From Hymenoscyphus infarciens (lineage: Eukaryota; Ascomycota; Leotiomycetes; Helotiales; Helotiaceae): DNA of 64,000 nt. Positions 42,360-55,272 of this stretch are shown here, piece by piece (the first letter of the stretch is position 1; the number at the start of each line of letters is the position of its first letter). The notes under the pieces are model-generated. The model was given only the letters and a program-made list of their open reading frames with translations, searched no databases and was not told the origin of the DNA. A program made the position numbers and the translations under genes. Location of the stretch: NCBI GenBank assembly GCA_001414345.1, contig LLCB01000048.1:62001-126000 (forward strand). Direction: 5' to 3'.

Positions 42360-44995
42360 ATAAAGAAGAAGAGTTTATAACTTATAATATCTCTTAAGTC
42401 CTTTAAATTACTAGAATTATTCTAACTTCTATAATAGCACGCTATTCTAAATTACTAGTATTCTTAAAACTACTAATATCTCTAAAACCTCGGAGCTAAG
42501 ATTATAATTAACCTAATACTTATATAATAGAAGATACTAAAGAGATTAAGATTTAGATATTATATATTTAGCTTTTCAGCTCTTATTATTTAGTATTAGC
42601 TATATTAGATAGAGCTTAGTTATTATTATTATTAGACCTTAGTACTATCTAATCTCTTATATATAGCTACCTACTCTTCTAGAGTTAGAAAAGGCTAGTT
42701 TAGTCTTTTCTTTTATATTAGAGCCTAGTATCTATATATATTATTCTATTCAACGTACTCTTATATACTTCTTTAGTAGTAGTATATCTTTCGTACTATT
42801 ATATAAAAAGGAAAAACTCTTCTTTATTAGTAATAGTCTATTATAATATCTTATTTAAGCTTATTATTACTTTTTTGTTTCAAATTTACTTTAGCCTAGA
42901 TTTAGACTATTATAATAAGATTCTTAAATAGCTAGGAAATTAGAGACTTTCTAAATAGCTAGTAAAAATTATATTTATATATTAAAGGATTTAAATATAC
43001 TAAGTATTTAGAATTCTAATAACTCTCTCTATATAGAGAATATTATATAAGTTTTAAGAAGTTAATATACTAAAGTTATTATAAAAGGCTTTTAAATCTA
43101 TTCTTATCTAGTGTTTTAGGTTTCTCTATCTAATTGATTATCCTATTCTATCTTAATAATCCTTCTCGCTTCTACCTCTATTTTAAGGCTATTCTACCTT
43201 CTCTTATTCTTAAATTCTAGCTTTCCTAGCTACTCCTATTCTATAGTACTTGCTTATCTTTTCTTACTAAATAGAGAGGCTAAGATAGAAAGAGTTAGGC
43301 TAGTTAATCTTACTTAAAGTCTAGAAAGTAGGTAGAAAAGAGAGTCTAGGTCTCTAATTTCGCTTAATATTTAGAAGGTAGATAGAAAAGAGAGTCTAGG
43401 TTCTAAATTAAACTCTTAGAAGGTTACTTTCCTAATCCTACTCTAGCTTAGCCTTCTTTTTTTACCTACCTAGCTACTCTTATCTTGTTTTTAGAACTTT
43501 CCTAGCTACTCCTATCCTAGTTAGAGTACCTAGCTTACTAAACTTAGCCTAGTCTTAATCCTAATTTAGTCTAGCCTCTCCTATTCTTACCTAGGTAAGT
43601 AGCCTATTCTATTCTAAGTACTAGGCTAACTAAGGCGAGGAAAGCTAAAACACTATTCTTATCTCTCTCTCTATATTAATATTATATTAACCTCTATTCT
43701 ACTACGAGGTGTTAAACTCTCTTCTAAGAATAGAAAAAAAGATAACTAAATAATACTTATATACTAAAGAATAGAAGATCTTAATAAAACGATAAAGATA
43801 AGTAAGACTTCTTAAATATAGATAATATATAGTTAGTTATATAAGCTTTAGAAGTAGAAAATTAAGAAATAAAAGATCGGCTATCTAAGCGAGGAAAGAA
43901 GAGTAAGCGAGCTTATAGTTTAAAGTTAATAACTTACTTTACTTCTAAACTCTCTCTAATCTAAATTAAACTCTTTTCTACTTCTAAGCTCGAATTTATA
44001 TCTCTTATAGCTAAGAGATACTACTACTTCTAATATCTTCTAATAATCCACCTCTATCTAATATAGTATCGAAGCTATTTTAAATACTCTCTAATCTCGA
44101 TATAAAAGTAGAATAACTAAAAAGATTAAACTTTTAAATAATAATATTTTACTTATATACTAGATATTAGTATATAATAGACTTTATATAAATACTAATT
44201 ATTATAATTCCTCTCTAACTTATAAAGCTCTTATTTAGAGTATAATAACTGAACTAGTTAAGAACTACTTAGAGCTTAGATATAAGTTAAAATTAGACCT
44301 TACTTTTAAAGATTAAAAAGATATAATTATTCTTTTAAATATATACTTTTTAACTAATTATAAGAAGAAGAATACTTAGAATACTTTTAGAGCTTTATAA
44401 ATAAATATTAAAGAAACTTTTACTAATTTTAAAAGTTACTTTTTAAGTATAGTTATACTTAGAGAAGTATAGAAACTAGATAGATTCTTTTATATATAGA
44501 ATAAGATTATACTATAGCTTTGAAACTTAGCTACTTTAAGAAAGAGATAATAGAATTATAACTTTATTAAAATAGTGTTTAATCTTTTAGCTTTAGATAA
44601 GGAGATATACTAAGACTTCTAGCGAGCTAGAAGTTTTCTCTAAACTCTTTTAATTAGATATAAATTAATATACTCTTAAAATAAGCTCTTAACTAAGTTA
44701 TTACTACCTTCTAACTAAACGACTTCTAACTCTACTTTAAACTTTTAATTAACTTTACTTTAAACTTTTTCTAATTTTACTTTAAACTTTTTCTAATCTA
44801 CTAGATAGATTAGACTATACTCTTTTAGTAAATACTTACTTTTAATATAGAAGAACTAGAAACGAAGTCTCTATTTTATAAGTATTTATATATAATTTAG
44901 AACTAATATCTTAATATCTTACTTATAATAAATTTTAATAAATAAAGTATTTATAAATTAGATTAATTATAATTTAGACTCTAACTGTCGGTATA

Positions 44996-45156
44996 TATTC
45001 AAGGGGTAAATAGCGATTTAGATTAGTATACGTAGGTATACGTGCTTCTTACTTAAGAGCTACTTAAGTAGGCATCGTAGCTAGCTTTTCTTAGTATATA
45101 CGAACGATAATATAACTCTTTTTATATCGCTTTTATAACTATAAGTTATACTAATA
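44996..45156 (+). repeat. 5' LTR of the copia element
   Basis: 161 bp, beginning TGTCGGTATATATTCAAG. It aligns to 51017-51188 with a small insertion in the latter (an extra ATATA near 51070). Confidence 0.82.
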
Positions 45157-48100
45157 CTAATTAGTAGACGTATAGATTAGATACTTAGTTACTTTATATA
45201 TTTCTACTATAGGTATACTTATATAAAAGTAAACTTAATATTACTAGTAGACTCCCTTTCTCTAATCGTGATTCCTTCTACTATTTAAAACTTCGATAAT
45301 ATACTATAAACGCTTCTTAATATAGGAAGCACCGATTATTAATACTAACCTCTTAACGTTATTCTAATAACTCCTTTAACCTCCTATTCTCTCTTAAGAT
45401 AATTTATACTCTTTAAGATACTTATTCACTTAAAACTCGAATTCTCTTTTACCTACTAAGTAGAGTATAAACAGACTTTCAATAATATCTAAATTTAATT
45501 TAAGTAATAATAATATCTATAATATCTATAATATAATAGATATACTAGTACTGATTTCGACGACTTTAGAGGCTTTAACTTTAATACTAAAATAAGCCTT
45601 AAAGCTAGTACTAAAGCTAAAGTTAATATAAATAGAAGAGACGATTTTTATAGCTAAACGAGAAGAGGAGTATACTAAAGGAGAGAACGAAGACCTTCTT
45701 CTTTAGAACGAATTTTAAGTAGACTTTAAAAGATAGGATTAAGATAAATTTGCTAAAATCTACTGATCTACTACTACTAAGTTATAATAAATACTTTATA
45801 GAAGAGGTATATAGGTTAAGATAGATAGATATAAGATACTTATATCTTAAGTACTATATAATACTACTACTAAGGTTAACTAAACTAAGTAGTTAGACGA
45901 AGAATTAAAAGATATAGTATTAGTAGAAGCTAATACTAAAGAATTAAGATCCTATTACAAATATATAGTAGAATACGCTAAAAGATAACAAAAGCTATAG
46001 TAATAATAACTCTAATAATAATAACCTCTAGCTAAAAATATTACTTAAAACACTTAATCTAAGACAAAGGCTAGAGACGAAGCTTTATAAGCATCTATTA
46101 TATAATAATAATAATAATAATAATAACTGATATAATAACCGACACCTTCGACGACTTTAATCCTGCTAACTAAAAGGAAAGACTTAAGCGATCTAGTATA
46201 ACCTCTAATCTAACTTTTAGGTCTACTAAAAGATAACCAAATATTCTTTTTTATATCCTATTAATTTAGTAAACATACTAGTAGCGACGATTTTAATAAT
46301 ACCTTTAAATATCTAGAATATGATTAGTAATAGGATAATCCTAGTAAAAGACTACTAGTATAAATAAATATAGTATATTTTAAACTAGAATTAACTTCTT
46401 AAAGTTTAAAGAGTTAAGACTACTCTTATATATTAAGCACCTTTATAAAAGTATATAAGGATAATTAAAAGTATAGTAGAAAAGAAGATAACTTTACTAT
46501 TAAAGTTATAATCTTTAAGAATATATATAAGAGAAGTAGGGTATTACTAGCGATTTACTCTCTTACCTTCCTTACTATACTAAAAGGTAATACTTTAAAT
46601 TACTTTTATACTATACTTTTTAACGATTTTAATAATTAATCTTTTAAAGTTTTATCTATATCTATATAATAATACTTCAAGGATAAACTTTATAAAAGAG
46701 GCTAATTATCTAAGTAGAATAATATTAATTTATAGGAGATAATTTAAGTATTTAGAGTATTAATATTATAGTCTTTTAAGAATATATTATTAAGACTTAA
46801 TTTACTAAGATTTTCCCTCTCTATAGACTTTTATATTAATAGTTAGTTTTTAAATAAGCTAATTTTAGTATATAAAAAGGTCTTAGATTATGCTATTATA
46901 ATATTAACTTTACTCTAAGACTTTTTAATTTCTAATACTATTACTCTCTTATAAAGTTTAATTTAATTTTATATAAAAGTCTACTTAGAGATAGTTATAA
47001 ACGAAACTATAATAACTAAGAGGCACTTCTATAAGAGCGGATAATATAGTAGTATAAATAAATTTAGTAATATAGATTAATATAAGAAGAAGAGAATATG
47101 TTATATATATAGAAAGGACGATTATTTATCTTAGGATTATAGTTAAGAAGAGTAGAACTATTACTTTACTAAATAGACTAATAAGAATTCTAGATACTTT
47201 AAAGAGAAGTAAGACAGATATACTAGAAAGGTATATAATATAAATATAATATATACTTAAGATACCTAGAAGGAGGAGATATTAGAGACTCTTTACACTA
47301 TTACTCTATTAAAAGAAGATAGTTACTTATTAGACACTAGCTTAGACGACGAAGTTATCTATTATAATATTACTTCTATAGGATTTATTAATAATTTAAA
47401 TACTAAATAACTTACTATAAATTTAATAAGTTTAGTATAAAAACACGCTATTAATAGATATATCTTATAAAACTTAAATAATCTAAATAACACTTTTAAT
47501 ATTATATACGAATTTATAGAGGAGGTGTTTATAATAATAGCTAAAAGATAGATAAAAAAGAACTTCTTTAGTATAATAATCGATACTAGGGTAGCTTAAA
47601 AGTTAAGTATAAGATATAACTAATATCTTATATATATTAGACTTATTAAAAGTATCTTAATTAACGAAGGTATAAAGAGTTAATTTAATATCTAGTTTAA
47701 TAAGAGATATACTCTATTTTTAGAATCGATAATAATTAATATACTAATTAGAAGAGCTAAATTCTATATAGTATAATCTAATACTCTTTTCATCTTTTAT
47801 ATTAATAATATAAATAACTTAAATATTACTTTAAATAATCTTTAAAATATACTTATCTAAGAGAATAAGAAAGGATTAGAAGTTAAAAGGTTCTCTATTA
47901 TATAACAATTCAGATACTCTTTTCTACTCTAGAATAAAGCTATATATAACTTTATATAGGAGTACTTAACATTTCTTATAAATATTAATATTTAATAACT
48001 TTATAAGCAATTTAACTACCTATTAGTACTAAGATTATAACGTATACTAGAAAGAGCTAGATATTATATTAACTAAGGCATTCTTTAATATCTTACTAAA

Positions 48101-51016
48101 TTTTACAAATACTATTAAAAGTATAGAAGTTTACCTAGTCGATTTAAGTTTACCTTTTATAATAACTTTAAATTTAATTATAGTATTTTAATTAATGCTT
48201 TCTTTCTTAATAAGTAGGCGGTCTTATACTATAGTAATAAGGTATTAAGTAGGTAACTTTTTATTAGATATAAAAGCAACGACTATATAAGAGGTCTTCT
48301 AAAGATATTAGATTAATATATATCTTAGACTCTCTAATTATATTATTATAGATACTAGAATAAACTTTGTTAGAAAGGACTTTATATACTCCGCTGCTAG
48401 AATAAGTATTATAGTAAAAACTATACTAGTTAAGGTATATAATTTAATTAGTATAGTAGAACGATACTATAGACTAATTCGACGGGTATATAATATTATA
48501 TATAAATAAGAGCCTTATCTCTTATAAAGTTTAGTACTTTAAATGGCTTTTAAAGTAATTAACGATATAGTAGGCCTAAATAGTCTAGTCTCTACTCTAT
48601 TAGTATATAGAGTATATACTCGAATAACTGTAAACGACGTACCTTCGTAATCGATTTCTACGAGGTTAGAGACTTATAAGAAGGCTACTTAAGAAGTACG
48701 AAAGTAGATTATATCCTACTAAGTTAAAGAAGCTCTTAATATGTAAAACGGACTAATTAACTAAGTTAAGAACTTACTCTTAAATTTAGACGTTTTAGTA
48801 TAAAAGGAGTATATAAAGTCTTAGATAAGACCTTTTATCTTTTAAAGAATTAAGAATAAGGACTATATCGTGGTATTACTAAGCGGTTTTATAAAGTTTT
48901 AATCTATAGTTATAAAGCTATACTTTATTAAAACTTCTAAAACTTCTAGAATAGTACTAGTAACTAAGGAAGTTTCTAGTATAATATTATCTAAAACGAT
49001 ACTATAACTCTATAAAAAAGGAGGAACTTTTAAGTAATAGAGTAGGTAAGATATTAAATAATATTCGCTTTCCTTCTAATACTAACTTTAATAGTCATAG
49101 ATCTACTAGAACACCGATGTTCTAGAAACTATACTAGAACCTCTCTAGAAGCGTAGACGTAGATAGCTCTAAAAGTATCTAAAGCCTCTAAGCGATATTA
49201 AAGCGTTATTCTAGTAGTTAGACACTTTTATTAACAATATTAACTATATTACTCTTAAAGATATTAAAACTTTTCTTACTAATTTAAGCAAACCTTATAA
49301 TATTAAAGTCTTTATAGCTAACAATAGTATAATATATGTTAAATTATAATAAAAGGAGATTAATAGATTAACTAATCGTAGTGTTTTTAAGATTATTACT
49401 TAGAAGGAATTGTCTCTTAATACTAGAATATTTAGATTATACTTTATAGATAATATTAAATTCGAGGGTATAGTACTTACTTTTATAAAGTTAAGATTAG
49501 TAATCTAAGTATATAATAATACTAGAAAGTTACTAGTACTTACTTAAGCACCTATAATTTAGAGAGTAAGCTAGAGAATAATCCTTATACTTATTATAAT
49601 ACTTCTAAGTTTACAAGTATTTATTTAAGATATTATATAAGTATATATATAATCTTTAACTAACTTAAATTAGAAATTCTTTATACGCCTTTCTAAAGGT
49701 TATTCTTAATAGGAAGATGTATTCTTTAAAGTGATTAGGCTATTATATAGTATTCTAGAAGCTAGTAATTATTAGTTTATAATATACTATAAATACTATA
49801 TTCTAAGGCTTATAATAGAATAGTTAATATTCGACCTCTATCTTTTATATACTAAGTTATACTAATATAACGAGTAAGTAAAGTTAGATACCTCTTTTAA
49901 TATAGTAGGCTTTTAAACTAATAATACCCTTATACTTATTAATAATGCTTTTACTAATAAAGAAGAGCTTACTATTAACGAAGCTAGGTTTATGTCTAAG
50001 AAGAGAGAAGAGCTTACTACTAACTATCTAATTAAATTTAATAGAGAGCTAATTACTAAGTATTATAACAGCTCTATATCTCTTACTTAAGATTATATAA
50101 AACACTTAGATTTAGTACAAAAGGCCTTATTTAAAATATCTAATATAAAAGAGACATTATGTATAATAAATACTAAAGATTAATATATTATATAACGTAC
50201 TAGAGAGGTATACTTAGCTACGGTATCTTAGCCTAAGGCTGCTTTCGACTTATTATATACTGTCTAAACTATCGATTCTTAAGATAATAATATTTTACTT
50301 TTTAATAAGTAAATTTAATAGTAAATTAATAATCTCTTAAGAGGACTTAAATTTATTAAATTAGATAAATCTTCTCTAAAGTTATACGCTTTTACTAACA
50401 GATCATTTACTAATAATAAGGACTTATTATTATAAATCGGTTATATTATTACTCTTATAGATAAGAATAATAATACTAATATCTTATATTAGTCTTCTAC
50501 TAAGTATAAGAGAGTTACTTATAGCGTTTTAGTATTAGAATTATATACTATAAGCTCTAGATTTAATATTATAGCCTCGATTAAATTAACTCTTAAAAGT
50601 ATCCTAGGATTTAAGATTCTACTTATAGTATATACTAATTCGAAGTCTATCTACGAATATATAGCTAAATTAGGTACGACTAAAGAGAAGCGATTAATAA
50701 TTAATATTATATATCTATAAGAGGCGTATAAGTTAAGAGAAATTAATAAGATTAAATAGATTAACAGTAGAAGTAACCTTGCTAATACTATAATTAAAAA
50801 GAGTTACTACGATGCTTTATAAAAGCTGATCGATATAAATAAGCTAGATATTAAGCTTATAGAATAGATAGAACAGAATAAGAGATAATAGAGAATAGAA
50901 ATAGAGCCTCTTTATTAGTCGAGGATAGAGAATAGAGGGCTCTAATTAGTTAGATTAGATAAGAGATTTTAATAACTTTTAGAGTACTAACTTCTGTCGT
51001 TTTAAAGAAGTGCTAG

Positions 51017-51188
51017 TGTTAGTATATATTTAAGAGGTAAATAGCGATTCAGATTAGTATACGTAGGTAATATATACTTCTTGCTTAAGAGCTACTTAAG
51101 TAGGCATTATAGCTAGCTTTTCTCGGTATATACGAATGATAATATAACTCTTTTTATATCGCTTTTATAACTATAAGTCATACTAATA
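51017..51188 (+). repeat. 3' LTR of the copia element
   Basis: 172 bp, beginning TGTTAGTATATATTTAAG. It differs from the 5' copy mainly by C/T and G/A changes. Confidence 0.82.
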
Positions 51189-51308
51189 CTAACCTTCTTA
51201 CTTATAATAAAATTAATAAAATATAATAAATATAGTACTTATACTATACTAATTCAGCTTTAATAGTATAGTAAAGACTTAGAACAAGTCTTTTTTAAAG
51301 AAGAGAGA

Positions 51309-51690
51309 TATAATAGCCTATTATCTAAGCTATTCTAGATAGCTAGAGATACTTGCTATATATAAGATTCAGCTATATATTTAGCTTTTAGCTATTATTG
51401 TTTTATATTATCTAATTTAGAAAGGTTATATACGTCTATATATCTATCTAGACTTTTAGACGTACTTCGTAGAGTTTAGGCTTTTATATTAGCTAACGTA
51501 TATTATTATTTAGTTTCGAACCTCTTTTTATTATCTAAATCTCTTATATATAGTAGCCTACTCTTCTAGAGTTAGAAAAGACTAGTTTAGCCTTTTCTTC
51601 TATATTAGTACCTAGTATTTATATACGTTATTCTATTAAACGCACTTCTATATACCTCTTCTATAGTTATATATATTTCGTATTATTATA
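51309..51690 (+). repeat. LTR shared by units 1 and 2
   Basis: 382 bp, preceded by the purine tract GAAGAGAGA that ends unit 1 and followed by the same leader (TAAAAAAGCTAAAACTC) that follows the unit-1 LTR. It therefore acts as 3' LTR for one interior and 5' LTR for the next. The matching LTR at the far right is 57009-57397. Confidence 0.75.
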
Positions 51691-52317
51691 TAAAAAAGCT
51701 AAAACTCTTCTTCGTTAGTAATAGTATAAAGAATATCTCTTTTAAGCTTTTTATCGCTTCTTTTATTTCGAATATAACTTAGCCTAGATTTAGACTAGAA
51801 TAATAAATAGCTAAGTAATTAGAGACTACCTAGATAGCTAGTAATACTAGGGTTTAGTATTTATATAAATAGCTAGTAAAAATCGTATTACTAATATATT
51901 AAGAGATTAGATTACGCTAAGTGTTCCCGAGAGTTCTAATAACTCTAGGTTTAGTAAATAAGTCGATATAGTTATTATAAAGGCTTCTAAATCTAATCTT
52001 ACTCTCTCTCTCTTAAATTAATATTTTTGAAATATTAAACCTAGTTCTTATAATAGTATGCCGTTATCTTAGATAGCTGAGAGTACCTGCTATATATAAG
52101 GTTTTAGTAGTTATTATCTTATATTATCTATTTTAGGAAGGTTATATAGGTTTAGGCTTTTGTATTAGCTAACGTATAACGTTAGTTAGTTTCGTACCTC
52201 TTATATATTAGTATTATTTAGAGCTGTCTTCGCTCTTTACCTTTAGTTTTCGCGTTAATAACTACGAATAGACTACTTCTCTACTCTACTCCTACCTTGT
52301 TATTATATAAAACTAAA

Positions 52318-52522
52318 AGTAAAGAGCGAAGACAGTTCTAAACGATACTAATATATAAGAGGTACGAAACCGACTAACGTTATACGTTAGCTAATATAAA
52401 AGCTCGAACCTATATAACATTCCTAAAACAGATAATATAAGATAACAACTACTAAAACCTTATATGTGGCAGGTACTTCTAACTATCTAGGATAACGGTA
52501 TACCGTCATATCCCCCTCCCTT
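52318..52522 (-). repeat. Inverted LTR plus polypurine-tract fragment next to the 5' LTR
   Basis: From 52318 to 52510 the sequence is the reverse complement of the first ~190 bp of the adjacent LTR, and 52511-52522 (TCCCCCTCCCTT) is the complement of the polypurine tract. Together with 52049-52317 it forms a large palindrome-like structure of ~460 bp. Confidence 0.78.
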
Positions 52523-53954
52523 ATACCTCTTCTATAGTTGTGTGTATTTCGTACCGTTACATAAAAAGGCTAAACTCTTCTTCGCCGGTGACGGCTTTAA
52601 TAATATCTCTTTCGAGCTTGTCGTCGCTTTTGTTTCGAATTCGAAGTCGATATACCTTTCGCTTCAGGCTAGAATCGGACCATAGCGATATATCCTCAAA
52701 TAGCTAGGTAATTAGAGACTACCTGGACGGCTAGTGACACCAGGGTTTAGTATTTATATAGATAGCTGGTAAAAATCGTGTTATAGACACGTTAAGAGAT
52801 TAGAATACGCTAAGTGTTCTTGAGAATCCTAATAACCCTAGGATCGGTGAATAAGTCGATATAGTCATCGCGAAGGCTTCTGAACCTAACCTTACCCCCC
52901 CCCCCCCCCTAAATCGACATTAATATGTCGAATTTCTGAGAGACCTTAGGTCTCTCCAAACTAGTTCCGCTACGAGGCGTTGAGCGACCACCCCCTTCCA
53001 GGGCCACCCCCCTTTTCGAAAGACAACCCTCTGAACCCTCTCTGATCCTTACCCGTATACCCAAGAACAAAAAGTCACAAAACAACGGTTGAAGAGACCA
53101 GCGGGACTTCTCAAATGTGGACGATATACGGACGAGATAGCGGTACACAAAGGACAAAACGATCGGTTAGAGAGATGGAGGACAAAATTACAAGCGAACT
53201 CCAAAGTCAACAAACTCAAAAAGAATACCCCTCCATCCAGCTCCGAACCCTCACCGATCCGACCCTTGTTCGAACCCTCCTTTGCTTTTCAAAAGCCTGA
53301 ATTCAGACCTCTTTCGCTCACGGGCCCCTGCCCCTGATGCCTTCCCACCACTTCCCTCGAATCGGATACGAATCGGTCGAAATACGCTTTCCATCAGGAC
53401 CAAAGAAGTGAGCTCTTAGCTGAGTTATCGCTGTCAATCCCGACCGAACATTATCCGACTCTACTCTGATCTCCCCTCGAACCTCTACTAGCGAACATTT
53501 GAACGATTACTCGGTTACGAACCGAGTCCCAGCCGCCGGTACAAAGGTTAAAAGAGATAGAAGTGGAATTAGAAGAAGATTACGCTGAAGAAACGTTCGC
53601 TTTTCGAGTACGGCCATACTCGGGGAGAATAGGAACAGTTCTTTCATACGTGGGACAAGATTACACCTTAGCTCCGAAACCCGTCTGCTGCGCTTAAGAG
53701 ACGCTGGAATTATAACTTTGCTGAAATGGTAAACAATCTTTTAGCTATGGATAAGGAGACACGCCGAAACCCTGAGTTACTTATAATCAGCACTCCGGTT
53801 TAAAAGAATACCCCTCCATCTAGCTCCGAACTCCCTACGATCCGACAGCAACTCTTTCTTCGAAATCGGAAGATGAATAAGTCCTTAAGTACCTTGAAGG
53901 GAACAAGGCGGCCTACGGGCCTGAGCAACACAGTTCCTACGATAGTACCGATAA

Positions 53955-54480
53955 ATGTCGTACTCGAAACTGTCCCTCCTTTTGTTGTCTCGAACTTCGG
54001 ACAGCATTTTTAACATTCGGCAACAAACTTCGCCTTTGACCAGCCGAAACTGCCCCTCCTCTTGTTGTCCTGGACTTCGGACAACAATTTCAACTTTGAT
54101 AACATTCGGCAACAACTCTTTTGTTTTGACTAGCCGAAACCCCCCCTTTTATTGTCCCCGGTTACTCGGATAAGAATTTCAAATACGACAACTTCGGCAA
54201 TAACTCTTTTGACCAGCCGAAACCCCACCCTTTTTTTTGTTCCCAGATACTCGGACAATTCGATAAACTTCAGTAATAAACTTCGCCTTTGACCAGCCGG
54301 AACTACTCCTTTTGTTATCTTGAACTTCGGATAACAAAACTCTGACAACTTCGGAAACAACTTCGCCTTTGACTACCTGAAACTACCCCTTTTGTTGTCC
54401 TAAACTTCAGATAACAATTTCAACTTCGATAACTCGGCTACAACTTCGCCTTTAAACAACTGAAACCCTACCGACTCCGG
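53955..54480 (+). repeat. ~80-bp tandem repeats, 6-7 units, in the nested element
   Basis: Units begin near TTTGACCAGCCGAAAC at about 54035, 54125, 54207, 54287, 54367 and 54447, with a first partial unit near 53960. Each contains TTGTTGTCCTGGACTTCGGA and an AACTTCGGCAACAA-like block. The short frames in the array do not stay open across units, so it is probably non-coding. Confidence 0.8.
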
Positions 54481-55013
54481 CAAGGAGTCTTTCTTACTTT
54501 TATTACTTTCTTTCACTTCTGGCCGGGCTAGAAGTTCCTTTTTCATTGGAATTTTTGAATCGAATACGAATCGGTACGCTCTCGAAGTGAGCTCTTAACT
54601 GAGTTATCATTGCCTCTCAACCGACGACTTCCGACTCTACTCTGAATTCGCCTTCGACTCTGCTTTGAACTTTTCCTGATTTTTGAACTTCCTCCGACCT
54701 GCTAGACAGGATCGGACCACACTCTTTTAGCGAACGCTTGTTTTGATATTGAAGGATTGGAAACGAAGTCTCTTTGCAAGCATCTACGAAGTCGATTCGG
54801 AACCGACATCTCGCTTACGACAATTTCAATAGACAAAGCATCTACGAACTCGGGTCAGCCACGATTCAGACCCTGATCTACCTTCTCGCTTACGACAAAA
54901 TCAACAAATACGACAAATGCTTCGACCTCGACAACGATGCCACAGCATCCCGATTCAACCCTGAACGACAAGAGAGACAGACTCGGGGACGAGTCTTTTT
55001 CAAGGGAGGGGGA

Positions 55014-55272
55014 TGTGACGGCATGCCGTCATCCTAGATAGCTGGGAGTACCTGCCATATATAAGGTTTCGGCAGTTGTTGTCTTACATTGTCTGTTTTA
55101 GGAAGGTTACGTAGGTTCGGGCTTTTGTATTAGCCGACGTATGACGTTGGTCGGTTTCGTACCTCTTGTATATTAGCATCGTTCAGAGCTGTCTTCGCTC
55201 TTTACCTTTAGTTTTCGCGTTAATAACCACGAATAGACTACTTCTCTACTCTACTCCTGCCTTGTTGTTACA
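55014..55272 (+). repeat. 3' LTR of the nested element
   Basis: 259 bp, TG...CA ends intact, almost free of RIP-type change, whereas the 5' copy at 52049 has many TG-to-TA and CA-to-TA differences. Confidence 0.82.

Larger units (their letters stand above)
44991..51193 (+). mobile_element. Ty1/copia LTR retrotransposon with CTAAC target duplication, RIP-degraded
   Basis: LTRs are 44996-45156 (TGTCGG...CTAATA) and 51017-51188 (TGTTAG...CTAATA). CTAAC flanks both ends (44991-44995 and 51189-51193). The paralogous unit 2 has the uninterrupted site ...AGACTCTAACCGACTT at about 56888-56903, which confirms the insertion. Inside, a zinc-knuckle-like stretch lies near 47095-47160. A RNase H-like stretch near 50480-50560 reads SSTKYKRVTYSVL followed by ELYT, and a TDSKS-like segment near 50630-50660 follows it. 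Both are typical of copia RNase H. Order and the short ~170-bp LTRs also fit copia. Every frame carries many TAA/TAG codons; the element is dead. Confidence 0.85.
42432..51690 (+). mobile_element. LTR element unit 1 of a forward array (split by a copia insertion)
   Basis: A decayed 5' LTR ends near 42803 (...GTACTATTATA followed by TAAAAAGG). The interior (42804-44995, continuing 51194-51308) ends in a purine tract before the LTR at 51309-51690, which starts TATAATAGCC and ends ATTATTATA. A gag-like segment lies at about 44380-44620. The same interior follows the shared LTR again in unit 2. The copia element sits at 44996-51188. Without it the interior is ~2.3 kb, too short for gag plus pol, and no reverse transcriptase motif is visible in it. 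The first ~130 bp of the 5' LTR match poorly and its exact start is uncertain. Confidence 0.65.

Noticed and set aside
46080..46120. TAATAATAATAA run considered as a microsatellite of interest
   Set aside because: Short AT-only run within the RIP-degraded copia interior; expected from composition.
53089..53337. 82-codon frame in the nested LTR element
   Set aside because: Part of the decayed element interior; it does not match a complete gag or any host gene.
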